NCBI RefSeq assembly: GCF_003264855.1 | Contig: NZ_NFZS01000001.1 | Span: 1,860,001-1,924,000, forward strand | Direction of reading: 5' to 3' | Source of the DNA: Dyella jiangningensis | GTDB taxonomy: Bacteria; Pseudomonadota; Gammaproteobacteria; Xanthomonadales; Rhodanobacteraceae | DNA length: 64,000 nt | In this document: in pieces, positions 52,722 to 62,218 of the stretch | Layout of the letters: each line of letters opens with the position of its first letter | How positions within the stretch are numbered: position 1 is the stretch's first letter | Position numbers and translations under genes: made by a program | The notes under the pieces: model-generated | Database searches by the model: none | What the model was told of the DNA's origin: nothing | Seen by the model: the letters and a program-made list of their open reading frames with translations, nothing else

Positions 52722-52946
52722 GCGCTGCAATCCGACGGACGGCTAGCGTCACCTTAACGGTGCCTGTGTTTGATTCTGCATCACGCACGAAGGCACACGT
52801 CGTGAATGCGGATGACGGCTGGACGTCCGTACAGCCCAAGTCGTGAAGGTGGTTTTCACCCGTGATGTCCAGCGAGGGGAGCGTGGCCGGTTGACCCGTC
52901 GTCGTCGGGTCGTCCGGCTTCATGTCCGCAGTCCGAGGAGCGAGTG

Positions 52947-54350
52947 ATGGCTGATATCGCAGTGATCGGTGGTGGGGCAGCGGGCGCAGCCGCGTTTGGC
53001 GAATTGCTGGCGCAGTACGACGCCGGCACGGTGCATTGGATCGTCGGGCAGCAGGCGCCGGGACGTGGCGTTGCCTATGCGACGGGCGACGACAGGCATC
53101 TGTTGAATGTGCGCGCATCAGGCATGGGCGTGTTCCACGAGCATGCGGAGGATTTCATCCAGCATGCCTCGCGCCAGCTCGGCCAGGTAAAAGGTACGGA
53201 TTTCCTTCCGCGCCGACTGTTCGGCGATTTCATCCAGGCACAGGTTGGCGCGCGCATCGATGCGGCTCGGCGCGCAGGGCGAAGCTTTCGCATCCATCCG
53301 GGCAGCGCGCGCGAAGTGCTGGCCCGCGCCGAAGGCGGTTACGCGGTGCGCGTGGGAGCGGATCGCTGGCTCGACGTCTCACGGGTGGTACTGGCGATCG
53401 GTGCGTTGTCGCAGCGTCCGCTGCGCACGGTATCGACCACGGCATTGGCCGGCGGCGCGTACGAGCTCGATCCGTGGCGGCTCGATCGTCATCCGAAACC
53501 ACCGCGACGCATCGTGGTCATCGGCACGGGCCTCACGGCCGTCGATACCTTGCTCTCGGCCGCCGTGCGATGGCCGCATGCGGAGCTGATAGCCGTTTCG
53601 CGCCATGGCTTGTGGCCTTTCACGCACTCTGCACTGCCGCTGGCCCCCTATGCACGCCAGGAGGAACTCAACCAGGCATTGCTGGGCAGCTGTGGCCCCG
53701 CCCAGATGCTTCGTCATGTTCGGCGTGCGATGGCGGACGCGCCGGAGACGGACTGGCGCAGTCTCGTCGACGGCATGCGCCCCATCAACGCGCTGCTCTG
53801 GCAGGGCATGAGCCATGCGCGGCGGCGGCAGTTCTTGCGGCATGCGCGCTGGATCTGGGAGGCCGCGCGTCACCGCATGGCACCCGCGTCCGGCGAGGCC
53901 ATCCATCAATGGCAGGAGGAAGGAAGACTGCAGGTGCTCGCGTCGCGCGTGCTTGATGTCGACGGCACGTCACCCTTGCAGCTCACGCTGCGCGAGCGCG
54001 CGACCCAGCTCGTGACGACGATCGAGGCGGACCTGGTGATTCAGGCGACGGGCCTGGATACGGCGGTCGCGTACGGTGCGCATGAGCTACTTGCGCAGTT
54101 GTTGCGCGATGGCCTCGCGGTAGCCGACCCCTTGCAGCTGGGTGTTTCCGCGCAAGCGGATGGGCAACTGGTCGATGCCCGCGGCGCGCCCCTTCCCGGC
54201 CTCTACGCGATCGGATCGCTGCTCCGCGGCAACTTGTGGGAATGTACCGCCATGCCGGAAATCCGCGCGGCAGCGCACCGATTGGCGGTACAGCTGGCGA
54301 CGGCGGGAAGGGCGGGTGGTCCGCGCGAGAGCGCCAGCGAGGGCTCGTGA
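52947..54350 (+). CDS. FAD/NAD(P)-binding oxidoreductase (COG4529-like)
   Basis: 467 residues from ATG 52947, with GAGGAG 6 nt upstream. An N-terminal FAD-binding Rossmann motif reads IAVIGGGAAGAAAFGELLAQ, followed by QAPGRGVAYATGDDRHLLNV and RASGMGVF, which is the hallmark of the group with COG4529 proteins (FAD enzymes with an N-terminal G-x-G-x-A-Y-x-T-x-H-L-L-N motif). A second dinucleotide motif, IVVIGTGLTAVDTLLSA, lies at about residue 190. The reaction is unknown. It sits 125 bp before the sulfate transporter genes on the same strand, so a part in sulfur metabolism is possible but unproven. Confidence 0.8.
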   Translation: MADIAVIGGGAAGAAAFGELLAQYDAGTVHWIVGQQAPGRGVAYATGDDRHLLNVRASGMGVFHEHAEDFIQHASRQLGQVKGTDFLPRRLFGDFIQAQVGARIDAARRAGRSFRIHPGSAREVLARAEGGYAVRVGADRWLDVSRVVLAIGALSQRPLRTVSTTALAGGAYELDPWRLDRHPKPPRRIVVIGTGLTAVDTLLSAAVRWPHAELIAVSRHGLWPFTHSALPLAPYARQEELNQALLGSCGPAQMLRHVRRAMADAPETDWRSLVDGMRPINALLWQGMSHARRRQFLRHARWIWEAARHRMAPASGEAIHQWQEEGRLQVLASRVLDVDGTSPLQLTLRERATQLVTTIEADLVIQATGLDTAVAYGAHELLAQLLRDGLAVADPLQLGVSAQADGQLVDARGAPLPGLYAIGSLLRGNLWECTAMPEIRAAAHRLAVQLATAGRAGGPRESASEGS

Positions 54351-54411
54351 AGGGCGCGCCAGTGGCTTTGCACTGATTTCACGCATGGCGATGCCATGAG
54401 GTTATGCCATA

Positions 54412-54445
54412 TTGCGATTTCGCAAACGCATGGCGGCCCGATAAT
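54412..54445 (+). promoter_or_regulatory. Dyad and possible -10 before the sulfate transporter
   Basis: TTGCGA-TT-TCGCAA (54412-54425) is a perfect dyad, followed by GATAAT (54440-54445) as a candidate -10, 30 bp before the sbp start. In gammaproteobacteria this operon is usually activated by CysB; whether this dyad is its site is not shown. Confidence 0.4.
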
Positions 54446-54475
54446 CTGGTCGTTCGTGCCATCGCAGGAGACGTC

Positions 54476-55477
54476 ATGAAGAAGCTCGTTCCGTGCCTGG
54501 TGGCGCTCGCCGGCGCTCTGCTGGCGGCCAGCGTGGCAGCCAAGGATGTCACCCTGCTCAATGTTTCCTACGATCCGACGCGCGAACTGTATCGGGATAT
54601 CAACAACGCGTTCGCCGCGCAGTGGAAGGCACAGCATGGCGACAGCGTGACCGTCCAGATGTCGCATGGTGGGTCCGGCAAGCAGGCGCGCTCGGTCGTC
54701 GATGGCCTGCCCGCCGACGTGGTCACGCTCGCGCTCGCCTACGACATCGATGCCGTGGCCGATCATGGGCTGATTGCCAAGACCTGGCAGACGCGACTGC
54801 CGGACAACGCATCGCCCTATACCTCCGCCATCGTGTTCCTGGTGCGCAAGGGCAATCCCAAGGGCATCAGGGATTGGGCCGACCTCGTGCGTCCCGGCGT
54901 GCAGGTGGTGACGCCCAATCCGAAGTCGTCCGGCGGCGCACGCTGGAACTTCCTGGCCGCGTGGGGCTATGCGTTGAAGCAACCGGGCGGCAACGAGGCC
55001 AAGGCCAGGGCGTATGTGCAGGAGTTGTACAAGCACGTGCCGGTACTCGACACCGGGGCGCGCGGCGCCACCAATACCTTCGCGCAGCGAGGCATCGGCG
55101 ATGTGCTGATTGCATGGGAAAACGAAGCGTTGCTTGCGCAGCGGCAACTCGGCAAGGACAAGTTCGACATCGTGGTGCCGTCGGTGACCATCCTCGCCGA
55201 GCCACCGGTCGCGGTGGTCGACGCGAACGCGGACAAACACGGTACGCGCGCCGTCGCGGAGGCGTACGTGCAGTTCCTCTATACACCGCAGGGCCAGGAG
55301 ATCGCGGCAAAGAACTACTATCGCCCGCGCTCGCCGGAGGTAGCCGCGCGCTATGCGGGGCAATTCCCGGCCACGCACACGTTCACCATCAGCGAGCTGT
55401 TTGGCGACTGGCGGCAGGCGCAGGCGAAATTCTTCGCCGAGGGCGCCATCTTCGACCAGTTGGGCGCAGGGCGTTGA
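54476..55477 (+). CDS. sbp: Periplasmic sulfate-binding protein
   Basis: 333 residues from ATG 54476, AGGAG 5 nt upstream. The signal peptide is [20 protein letters not shown]. The mature protein starts [20 protein letters not shown], the Sbp/CysP opening, with sulfate-contacting segments [35 protein letters not shown] and [20 protein letters not shown]. It delivers sulfate or thiosulfate to CysTWA. cysT begins 4 bp after the stop. The gene is the first of the operon. Confidence 0.95.
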   Translation: MKKLVPCLVALAGALLAASVAAKDVTLLNVSYDPTRELYRDINNAFAAQWKAQHGDSVTVQMSHGGSGKQARSVVDGLPADVVTLALAYDIDAVADHGLIAKTWQTRLPDNASPYTSAIVFLVRKGNPKGIRDWADLVRPGVQVVTPNPKSSGGARWNFLAAWGYALKQPGGNEAKARAYVQELYKHVPVLDTGARGATNTFAQRGIGDVLIAWENEALLAQRQLGKDKFDIVVPSVTILAEPPVAVVDANADKHGTRAVAEAYVQFLYTPQGQEIAAKNYYRPRSPEVAARYAGQFPATHTFTISELFGDWRQAQAKFFAEGAIFDQLGAGR

Positions 55478-55481
55478 TGCC

Positions 55482-56306
55482 ATGCGAAAGCAGGTGCTGC
55501 CCGGCTTTGGTCTCAGTTTCGGCTATGCGCTGACTTACCTGGGGCTGATCGTTCTGCTGCCGCTGGCTGCGTTGGCCTGGAAGGCGACCGGCATCGGCGT
55601 TCATGGATTGATCCAGTTGCTGTCCGGTCCACGCACGTTGGCGGCGCTTCGGCTAAGCCTGTTCGGCGCCGTGCTGGCGGCTTTGATCAACGCCGTGGTG
55701 GGACTGCTGATCGGCTGGGTGCTGGTGCGTTATCGCTTTCCCGGGCGGCGCCTGTTCGATGCACTGGTGGATCTGCCATTCGCATTGCCGACGGCGGTGG
55801 CGGGTATCGCGCTCACGACGCTGTATGCGCCCAACGGCTGGCTGGGACGATGGCTGGAGCCGCTGGGCATCAAGGTGGCGTACACGCCGGTCGGCGTGCT
55901 CGTCGCGATGGTGTTCGTCGGCTTCCCGTTCGTGGTGCGCACCTTGCAACCCGTGCTGGCGTCACTGGAGCGCGATGTGGAAGAAGCCGCCGAGAGCCTC
56001 GGTGCGCGTCGCTACCAGACCTTCTTCCGCGTGATCCTGCCGATGCTGGCGCCCACGCTGCTGACCGGCTTCGCGTTGGCATTGGCGCGCGCGGTGGGCG
56101 AGTACGGTTCGGTGATCTTCATCGCGGGCAACATTCCGATGCGCTCGGAAATCGCGCCGCTGCTGATCGTGCAGAAGCTCGAACAATTCGACTATGCCGG
56201 CGCTGCCGCGTTGGGTGTCGCGATGCTGCTGCTTTCCTTCCTGCTGCTGGTCCTGGTCGCTTTGCTCCAGCGCTGGAGCAACCGCTGGGCGGAGCGCGCC
56301 CAGTGA
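55482..56306 (+). CDS. cysT: Sulfate ABC transporter permease CysT (CysU)
   Basis: 274 residues from ATG 55482. Six TM helices; the cytoplasmic EAA loop that contacts the ATPase is [20 protein letters not shown] (about residues 166-185), followed by [20 protein letters not shown]. The N-terminal helix [19 protein letters not shown] and [20 protein letters not shown] are typical of CysT. It pairs with CysW as the membrane channel. The stop overlaps the cysW GTG start by four bases. Confidence 0.94.
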   Translation: MRKQVLPGFGLSFGYALTYLGLIVLLPLAALAWKATGIGVHGLIQLLSGPRTLAALRLSLFGAVLAALINAVVGLLIGWVLVRYRFPGRRLFDALVDLPFALPTAVAGIALTTLYAPNGWLGRWLEPLGIKVAYTPVGVLVAMVFVGFPFVVRTLQPVLASLERDVEEAAESLGARRYQTFFRVILPMLAPTLLTGFALALARAVGEYGSVIFIAGNIPMRSEIAPLLIVQKLEQFDYAGAAALGVAMLLLSFLLLVLVALLQRWSNRWAERAQ

Positions 56307-57166
56307 GCCGCGGCATGCGTTCGCGTTCGACCAGTTGGCCGCGTCGTCTCGGCCACGTCGCACTCATACTGCTCGCGCTGGCGTTCCTGGTCGCGTTCCT
56401 CTTAGCGCCGCTGGCCACCGTTTTTGCCGAGGCATTTCGCGACGGCGTGACGCCTTATCTCGCGGCCATCCGCCAGCCTGAAGCGCGTTCGGCCATTCGC
56501 CTGACCTTGCTGGTTGCCGTCATCGCCGTGCCGCTCAACGTGATCTTCGGCATCGCGGCCGCGTGGGCGATGACGCGCTTCGAATTCCGTGGCAAGACCT
56601 TGCTCGGCGCGCTCATCGACCTGCCGTTCTCGGTGTCCCCGGTCATTTCGGGCCTGGTCTACGTGCTGCTGTTCGGTGCGCAGGGCTGGTTTGGTCCCTG
56701 GCTGGATGCGCATGGCGTCAAGGTGATCTACGCGGTGCCGGGATTGGTGCTGGCGACGATCTTCATCACATTGCCGTTCGTGGCCCGCGAACTCATTCCC
56801 CTGATGGAGGCGCAGGGCAGCGAGGAAGAGGAGGCCGCACGCGTGCTGGGCGCCAGCGGCTGGCAGATGTTCTTCCGCGTCACCCTGCCCAACATCCGCT
56901 GGGCGCTGCTGTACGGCGTGCTCTTGTGCAACGCGCGCGCGATGGGTGAATTCGGCGCGGTATCGGTGGTGTCAGGCCACATCCGCGGACTGACCACCAC
57001 CATGCCGCTGGAAGTGGAGATGCGCTACAACGAATACGATTACGTGGGCGCTTTCGCCGTGGCTTCGCTGCTGGCGCTGCTGGCCCTGCTCACGCTGGCC
57101 GTGAAAACCCTGCTGGAATGGCGGTATGGTGACGAAATCGCCGCGCACGCGCCGGGCGGGCACTGA
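56303..57166 (+). CDS. cysW: Sulfate ABC transporter permease CysW
   Basis: 287 residues from GTG 56303 (an ATG at 56315 is possible). TM helices include [20 protein letters not shown] and [20 protein letters not shown]. The family signature [20 protein letters not shown] and the EAA loop [20 protein letters not shown] are clear. It forms the second half of the membrane channel. Directly after its stop comes a 268-bp palindromic element that splits the operon before cysA. Confidence 0.94.
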   Translation: MSRGMRSRSTSWPRRLGHVALILLALAFLVAFLLAPLATVFAEAFRDGVTPYLAAIRQPEARSAIRLTLLVAVIAVPLNVIFGIAAAWAMTRFEFRGKTLLGALIDLPFSVSPVISGLVYVLLFGAQGWFGPWLDAHGVKVIYAVPGLVLATIFITLPFVARELIPLMEAQGSEEEEAARVLGASGWQMFFRVTLPNIRWALLYGVLLCNARAMGEFGAVSVVSGHIRGLTTTMPLEVEMRYNEYDYVGAFAVASLLALLALLTLAVKTLLEWRYGDEIAAHAPGGH

Positions 57167-57433
57167 GAGCCTGTTCAATGTCTCCACGTAGCCCGCGTTG
57201 TTCATCCCAAGCGCCCTGTGAGCCGCCCGTAGCGCCGCGCCTGACTGGCCGTCAGGTCAAGCTGCGGGCGGCTCACAGGGCGCTTGGGGTGAACAACCCT
57301 CTGGGCCGGGTCTGTTTGCCCACAGTCCGGCGTCATCACTCAGTCGTGTACGGACGTACACTCCTTCGTTCTTCCTTGGTCTGCGTGCAAACAGCTTCCG
57401 GCGCGGGCCACGCGGAGACATTGAACAGGCTCT
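57166..57433. mobile_element. Nested palindromic element (MITE-like) between cysW and cysA
   Basis: Outer 20-bp inverted repeats AGAGCCTGTTCAATGTCTCC lie at 57166-57185 and 57414-57433. Inside is a long hairpin: 33-bp arms at 57197-57229 and 57265-57297 (one wobble pair), with a further stem CCTGAC/GTCAGG (57240-57256) in its loop. Other stems are GTGTACG/CGTACAC (57346-57361) and an imperfect one around CTGTTTGC (near 57312) and GCAAACAG (near 57387). There is no gene inside and no clear target-site duplication. It looks like a non-autonomous mobile element. Confidence 0.65.
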
Positions 57434-57443
57434 GGGGACATCC

Positions 57444-58562
57444 ATGACGCTCGAGCTGTCCCATCTGAACCGACGCTTCGCCGAATACCAGGCACTGGAC
57501 GATGTCAGCCTGCAGATCGCGCCCGGAGAGTTTCTTGCCTTGCTGGGACCATCCGGCTCAGGCAAGACAACGCTGCTCCGCATCCTCGCTGGCCTGGATT
57601 ACCCCGACACCGGCAGCGTGCTGAAGGATGGCAAGGACTTTCTCGCCACGAACGCGCGCGAGCGCAACATCGGCATGGTATTCCAGCATTACGCATTGTT
57701 CCGCCACCTCACCGTGCTGGAGAACATCGCGTTCGGCCTGCGCGTGCGGCCCTGGCGCAAGCGGCCGTCGCGAGCGGTGATCCGTGAGCGCGTGGAGCGC
57801 CTGCTCAAGCGCGTGCAACTGGATGGCCTCGGGCGCCGTTATCCGTCGCAGTTGTCGGGTGGCCAGCGCCAACGCGTGGCGCTGGCGCGCGCCTTGGCCG
57901 TGGAGCCGGACATGTTGCTGCTGGACGAACCGTTCGGTGCGCTGGATGCACAGGTCCGCGTCACCTTGCGTCGCTGGCTGCGCGAACTGCACGAGGAACT
58001 CGACCTCACCACCGTGTTCGTCACGCACGACCAGGAAGAGGCGCTGGAGCTGGCTGATCGCGTCGCCGTGATGAACAACGGTCGCGTGGAGCAGGTCGGG
58101 TCCCCGGAGATGATCTATCAACAGCCGGCCACGCCCTTCGTGTGCGAGTTCATCGGCAAGGTCAACCGCTTCATCGTGAGGCGCAACGGCACCGGATGGG
58201 CTGCCGGCGGATGGCAGCCTGGGGATGATCCCTGGCAGGGCCGATATCACGAAGCAGTGGCTTACGTGCGTCCTGAGCAGCTGCGCCTGGCGGTACCGGC
58301 TTCGCAACCGGCGTGGGAAGCGCGGCTGCGCCACATCTACCTGGCTGGTAGCGTGGCGCACCTCGAATTGCATGTGGAATCACTCGGCCAGCCGCTGGAA
58401 GCCGATATCGCCAGCGAGGATTTGTCGCGGCTGGGCCTGCATGCAGGCATGGAATTGCGCGTGGCGCCGCGCGGTGCCGTGTTGTTCCCGCGTGACGGGC
58501 AGGGCGCCACGCTCAACCACGAGCGTTGGATCTGGCACGCACGAAGCCCCGTGCCCGCCTGA
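57444..58562 (+). CDS. cysA: Sulfate ABC transporter ATPase CysA
   Basis: 372 residues. Walker A is [20 protein letters not shown] (about residues 33-52), the Q-loop is [20 protein letters not shown], the signature is [20 protein letters not shown], Walker B is [17 protein letters not shown] and the switch histidine is in [22 protein letters not shown]-terminal TOBE-like regulatory part follows from about residue 240. It powers sulfate uptake. The start lies 10 bp after the palindromic element, whose hairpin could reduce read-through from cysW. Confidence 0.95.
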   Translation: MTLELSHLNRRFAEYQALDDVSLQIAPGEFLALLGPSGSGKTTLLRILAGLDYPDTGSVLKDGKDFLATNARERNIGMVFQHYALFRHLTVLENIAFGLRVRPWRKRPSRAVIRERVERLLKRVQLDGLGRRYPSQLSGGQRQRVALARALAVEPDMLLLDEPFGALDAQVRVTLRRWLRELHEELDLTTVFVTHDQEEALELADRVAVMNNGRVEQVGSPEMIYQQPATPFVCEFIGKVNRFIVRRNGTGWAAGGWQPGDDPWQGRYHEAVAYVRPEQLRLAVPASQPAWEARLRHIYLAGSVAHLELHVESLGQPLEADIASEDLSRLGLHAGMELRVAPRGAVLFPRDGQGATLNHERWIWHARSPVPA

Positions 58563-58572
58563 GCGCGCGGCT

Positions 58573-59592
58573 TTACCGCGTCGGCAAGGCGTGGGCCGAT
58601 GGTGCCGGCTTGAACGCCACGACCGGCCCGGGCACGACGTGGCGGCGCCACTGGGCCAACTGGTCGGCGATACCCGCGCCTACGCTCATCTGCGGTTCGG
58701 AGGGCGTCAGCTTGTCCTTCGCTTCCCACTGCGTGATTTCGCGGGAAGCCTGTCGGAACGCCTCCATGAAATCCGGCGTGTGGTTGAGGCCGTCGACCAG
58801 CCAGGCGCGGCCGAAATAGGTGATGTCCGAATCGCTGCCGCAGCCGAACGAGCTGCGGTCCGCACGGGCGGCGGTGATCACCAGCGTGCCTGCGCCCTGC
58901 AGGGGAGGAACGAAGCCACCCGAGTAGCAGGCATTCACCACCACGACCTTCCACTTGAACGGGCGCTTGTGGAGGATGTCGGCCAGGTCCGGCGCGCCGA
59001 TCTGGTCCAGCGGCAGCGGGTCCATGTCGACCAGCAGGTTGTGGTCCTCGTCGCCATGCGTGGTCATGTACAGCAGCAGGATGTCCTCGTCGGGCTTCAT
59101 CACGTCGGCGAGCCCATCCAGCGCCGTTTCCAGGTTGCTCCACGACGCGAGCGGACGCTCGTCCAGCGAGGCCGGGTTGTTTTCCAGCACCATCACGTGC
59201 GTCGCCGCGCCGAAGCGCTGCGGAAACATCCTGGCGGCATATTCGGTTTCGTTGCGGAACACGTCTTCGCCGGCGTCGCCGCCGAACGCGAGCACATACA
59301 CGTTGGGCTGGCCGGCGACGCGTGGACCCAGGTTCGCCAGCGCCTTGTGCACCATGCCGCGCTGGGCATACATCACCTGTTCCGGCGACGGCGCATGCTG
59401 TGGCCAGTTGTCGGCCGAGTTGTCGGGCTCGTCGGTGCTCTGGTTATCGGCCGGCAACGCACTGCTGGTCGCGGCCGCGGCGTGATTGACGGCGGTGCCT
59501 GGTTCACCCGCTGGCGGCGCGTGCCGCGTCAGTCCCAACATGAGCAACACGCCGGCCGCGAAGGCGAGCAGGGCAGTCAGAGCGATACGCAT
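58573..59592 (-). CDS. Legumain/caspase-like cysteine peptidase (family C13)
   Basis: 339 residues. One N-terminal membrane or signal helix (IALTALLAFAAGVLLMLGL) is followed by a low-complexity Ala/Asp/Ser linker (about residues 25-70). The clan CD catalytic pair is visible: His179 in LLLYMTTHGDEDHN and Cys222 in KVVVVNACYSGGFVPPL, each after a hydrophobic strand. The opening strand NVYVLAFGGDAGEDVFRNET fits the C13 family, which in eukaryotes contains legumain and the GPI transamidase subunit. Bacterial members are poorly known; substrate and localisation (periplasm likely) are inference. It converges with cysA (10 bp) and lies 18 bp downstream of mtnC. Confidence 0.82.
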   Translation of the reverse strand: MRIALTALLAFAAGVLLMLGLTRHAPPAGEPGTAVNHAAAATSSALPADNQSTDEPDNSADNWPQHAPSPEQVMYAQRGMVHKALANLGPRVAGQPNVYVLAFGGDAGEDVFRNETEYAARMFPQRFGAATHVMVLENNPASLDERPLASWSNLETALDGLADVMKPDEDILLLYMTTHGDEDHNLLVDMDPLPLDQIGAPDLADILHKRPFKWKVVVVNACYSGGFVPPLQGAGTLVITAARADRSSFGCGSDSDITYFGRAWLVDGLNHTPDFMEAFRQASREITQWEAKDKLTPSEPQMSVGAGIADQLAQWRRHVVPGPVVAFKPAPSAHALPTR

Positions 59593-59610
59593 GGCGGGAG
59601 CCCGGGCAGG

Positions 59611-60297
59611 TCAGAGAACGATGGCGTCGAAATCGCGATAGGCAGGATGGCGCGGCGCGTCCGGCACCGTCAGCGGCTCGCGCAGCAGCCAGCCGGTCTG
59701 CAGGCCGGCGGCCTTGGCGGCATCCAGTTCTTCCACGATGTCGGACAGGAACAGGATATGGCCCGGCTGTTCGCCGATTGCCTCGGCGATCTTCTCGTAG
59801 GACGCGCGTTCGCGCTTGGCGCCGGTCTCGGTATCGAAGTAGCCGGAGAACAGCGGCCGAAGATCGCCCGCCTCGCTGTAGCCGAAGAACAACTTCTGCG
59901 CGGGCACCGAGCCGGACGAATACACGTAGAGGTGCAGGCCATCCGCGCGCCAGGCGTGCAGCCGCGCGGACACTTCCGGATACATGTGGGCCTGGTAGTC
60001 GCCGTTCTCGTAGCCGTCCTTCCAGATCATGCCCTGCAGCGCCTTGAGCGCCGTGGACTTGCGGTCCTCGTCGATCCAGCGCAGCAGCATCTCGATCACT
60101 TCCTGCCGCGAAGCTTCCACGATGCCGGCTTCCTTGGCCGCCTCGTGCAGCCAATGCTGCACCTCCGGCGTGTCGCCATGGGTTTCCACGAAGGCGGGCA
60201 GGCGCTCGCGGGCGTACGGAAACAGCACGTCCTTGACGAAGCGGATGGAACTGGTGGTGCCCTCGATGTCGGTAACGACGGCGCGGATGGTGGTCAT
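59611..60297 (-). CDS. mtnC: Acireductone synthase (enolase-phosphatase E1)
   Basis: 228 residues of the HAD superfamily. The nucleophile motif is AVVTDIEGTTSSIRFVKDVL (Asp10), with the characteristic E-G-T-T, then YSSGSVPAQKLFFGYSEAGD (motif II) and the acidic motif ILFLSDIVEELDAAKAAG. It converts 2,3-diketo-5-methylthiopentyl-1-phosphate to acireductone in the methionine salvage pathway. It belongs with mtnD and mtnB upstream, but a REP element sits between mtnD and mtnC (164-bp gap). Confidence 0.94.
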   Translation of the reverse strand: MTTIRAVVTDIEGTTSSIRFVKDVLFPYARERLPAFVETHGDTPEVQHWLHEAAKEAGIVEASRQEVIEMLLRWIDEDRKSTALKALQGMIWKDGYENGDYQAHMYPEVSARLHAWRADGLHLYVYSSGSVPAQKLFFGYSEAGDLRPLFSGYFDTETGAKRERASYEKIAEAIGEQPGHILFLSDIVEELDAAKAAGLQTGWLLREPLTVPDAPRHPAYRDFDAIVL

Positions 60298-60373
60298 GCG
60301 GGGAAACCAGGCTGCAGGGCAGACAAGCTTACCCGTGGCCGCGGCGCCCGGCGAGGGCCGACGTCACCTCTTC

Positions 60374-60446
60374 TGTAGGAGCGCACCCAGTGCGCGATCG
60401 GCGCGTCGATCTGCGAGACCGATCGCGCACTGGGTGCGCTCCTACA
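60374..60446. repeat. REP-like palindromic pair
   Basis: Another complete REP pair (arms start TGTAGGAGCGCACCCAGTGC) with a short middle, placed inside the mtn gene set between mtnD and mtnC. Confidence 0.9.
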
Positions 60447-60460
60447 GGGGGACGGGACGC

Positions 60461-61027
60461 TCAGGCTGCCTGCGCAGATCCGTGCGGCGTCATGCGCGGG
60501 AAACGCTGGGCGATGTCCTCGCCGGTGAAGTTCGCGACCCAGCCTTCCTTGTTGGTGAACAGGCGGATCGCCACGAAATACGGCGACTCGCTCATGTCGA
60601 ACCAGTGGCGGGTGCCGTCAGGCACGCCGATCAGGTCGCCCTGTTCGCACAGGATGTCGTAGACCTTGTCTCCCAGGTGCAAGGTGAACTGGCCAGCGCC
60701 GGCCACGAAGAAGCGGACTTCGTCTTCGCTGTGCGTGTGCTCGCTAAGGAACTTCTGGCGCAGCGTCGCGCGATCCGGATGGTCCGGTTTGAGGCTGATG
60801 ACGTCGACCGCCTGGTAGCCTTCTTCGGACATCAGGCGATCGATGTCGGCACGGTATGCCGCGATGACTTCGTCCTGGCTGGCGCCCGGCGCGATCGGCT
60901 GGCTGGCTTCCCACTGCTCGAAGCGCACGCCGGCCTTCGCCAGTTCGGTGGCGATCTCGGCGTGGTCGGTGTACACGCTCAGTGGAGCGTCGGGGCGGCT
61001 GTCCTGGAAAATACGCAGACGGCTCAT
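60461..61027 (-). CDS. mtnD: Acireductone dioxygenase
   Basis: 188 residues, a cupin. The metal ligands His97, His99 and Glu103 are in [18 protein letters not shown], and His141 is in [11 protein letters not shown]. It oxidises acireductone to the keto acid of methionine (with Fe) or to a shunt product (with Ni). Its ATG overlaps the mtnB stop by four bases, so the two are translated together. Confidence 0.95.
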   Translation of the reverse strand: MSRLRIFQDSRPDAPLSVYTDHAEIATELAKAGVRFEQWEASQPIAPGASQDEVIAAYRADIDRLMSEEGYQAVDVISLKPDHPDRATLRQKFLSEHTHSEDEVRFFVAGAGQFTLHLGDKVYDILCEQGDLIGVPDGTRHWFDMSESPYFVAIRLFTNKEGWVANFTGEDIAQRFPRMTPHGSAQAA

Positions 61028-61671
61028 GCGGAGAGTCTCCTCAGATCGAGTTCGCAGCCAAGCAGGAATTCCAGCGCCTCCAGATGGCGGCGCGTCTCGG
61101 CCATGTCACGGCCCCAGGTGTAGATGCCGTGACCGTTGATGAGATAGGCGTGCAGCGGCTTGCCGGCGTCGAGCCAGGCATCCACCTGTGCCACCAGCTC
61201 GGGCATGTGCTGGGTGTTGGGGAATACCGGGATCGCCAGTTCGGCGTCGTGGGTGGTTTGACCCGCGATGGCCTTCTGCAGTTCCCAGCCTTCCAGCTTT
61301 ACCACGCCTTCGCGCGCAAACAGACGCGAGGCCACGCTTTGCGTGCGCGAATGCGTGTGAAGCACGACATTCATCTCGGGCATGCGGCGATAGATCTGCG
61401 TATGCAGCTCGGTCTCCGCGCTGGGGCGGGCGGAAGTGCCGACCGCCTTGCCGTGCATGTCGATCACCATGATGTCGTCGCGACTCAGCTTGCCCTTGTC
61501 GCGTCCCGAGATCGTGATGGCGGCGTGTTCGCCATCCAGGCGCATGGAGAAATTGCTGCTGGTGGCGGGCGTCCATCCGGCTGCGGCCAATTCGCCCGCG
61601 GCAACGGCAATGGCATCGGCGCGCTCCGCGAACAGCTCGGCGGGAATCGTGGCGGGAAGGATCTGGCTCAT
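61024..61671 (-). CDS. mtnB: Methylthioribulose-1-phosphate dehydratase
   Basis: 215 residues from ATG 61671 (a TTG at 61689 is in frame, but family alignments start near MSQIL). It belongs to the class II aldolase-like fold: [14 protein letters not shown], zinc histidines in [17 protein letters not shown] (His105, His107) and a third in [16 protein letters not shown]. It dehydrates methylthioribulose-1-phosphate in methionine salvage. It is the first gene of the mtnBD(C) unit. No mtnA or mtnK is in the window. Confidence 0.94.
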   Translation of the reverse strand: MSQILPATIPAELFAERADAIAVAAGELAAAGWTPATSSNFSMRLDGEHAAITISGRDKGKLSRDDIMVIDMHGKAVGTSARPSAETELHTQIYRRMPEMNVVLHTHSRTQSVASRLFAREGVVKLEGWELQKAIAGQTTHDAELAIPVFPNTQHMPELVAQVDAWLDAGKPLHAYLINGHGIYTWGRDMAETRRHLEALEFLLGCELDLRRLSA

Positions 61672-61699
61672 GGGGTTATGGACGTCCAAATGAACGGCA

Positions 61700-61726
61700 A
61701 CTATACCACGGCGATTTCACGTCCAA
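61700..61726 (-). promoter_or_regulatory. Possible promoter of mtnB
   Basis: On the minus strand TTGGAC (61726-61721) and TATAGT (61705-61700) are separated by 15 bp, slightly short. The start site would lie about 20-25 bp before the mtnB ATG. No SAM riboswitch can be drawn in such a short leader. Confidence 0.4.
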
Positions 61727-61831
61727 TGCCGAAAATGCGATTCGTTCTCACGACTTATCCGCGAGGCTAGTAGCATGCGGAGAGATCCGCCACGGGCGTG
61801 GTGGATATTTTGTCGGACGGAGGTTGGACCA

Positions 61832-62167
61832 ATGTCGCATGAAAAAGATATCGAATCGCGTCGTCGCTTTCTCAAGGCTGCAGCGGGAACTGCCGCGGCC
61901 GCGGTGGTGATTGGTGGCGGCTTGCCGCGTTTCGCGCGTGCTGCGGACCTTCCCCACGTGGCTGAATCCGATCCGACGGCGAAGGCCCTCGGTTACGTCG
62001 AAGACGCCAGCAAGACGAGCGATGCGAAGCACAAGGCCGGCGACGACTGCGCCAACTGCCAGTTCTACTCCGGTGGTGCGACGGGTTACGGTCCGTGCCA
62101 GCTGTTCCCCGGCAAATCGGTCAATGCGAAGGGCTGGTGCGTGTCGCACGCGCCGAAGAAAGCCTGA
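61832..62167 (+). CDS. High-potential iron-sulfur protein (HiPIP)
   Basis: 111 residues from ATG 61832, with GGAGG 8 nt upstream. A twin-arginine signal SRRRFLKAAAGTAAAAVVIG (about residues 9-28) ends near ARA, so the protein is exported folded with its cluster. The four cluster cysteines are Cys73, Cys76, Cys89 and Cys103 (C-x2-C, then CQLFPG and GWCVSHA), as in HiPIP. It carries a [4Fe-4S] cluster in the 3+/2+ couple and passes electrons in the periplasm, e.g. from bc1 to an oxidase. It stands alone and is followed by a strong terminator. Confidence 0.93.
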   Translation: MSHEKDIESRRRFLKAAAGTAAAAVVIGGGLPRFARAADLPHVAESDPTAKALGYVEDASKTSDAKHKAGDDCANCQFYSGGATGYGPCQLFPGKSVNAKGWCVSHAPKKA

Positions 62168-62187
62168 CGCACGACACGGATCGATGC

Positions 62188-62218
62188 GAAGGCCGGCGAT
62201 CGCCGGCCTTCTTGTTTT
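62188..62218 (+). terminator. Intrinsic terminator of the HiPIP gene
   Basis: GAAGGCCGGCG (62188-62198) pairs with CGCCGGCCTTC (62201-62211), followed by TTGTTTTT. The stem is perfect and GC-rich, with a proper T-tail on the plus strand. Confidence 0.9.

Noticed and set aside
52699-52923. 74-codon minus-strand frame between hisIE and the FAD gene
   Set aside because: No ribosome-binding site before its ATG, no known family, and its end runs through the his terminator stem.
61672-61740. SAM riboswitch before mtnB
   Set aside because: The leader is too short and no SAM-aptamer helices can be drawn.
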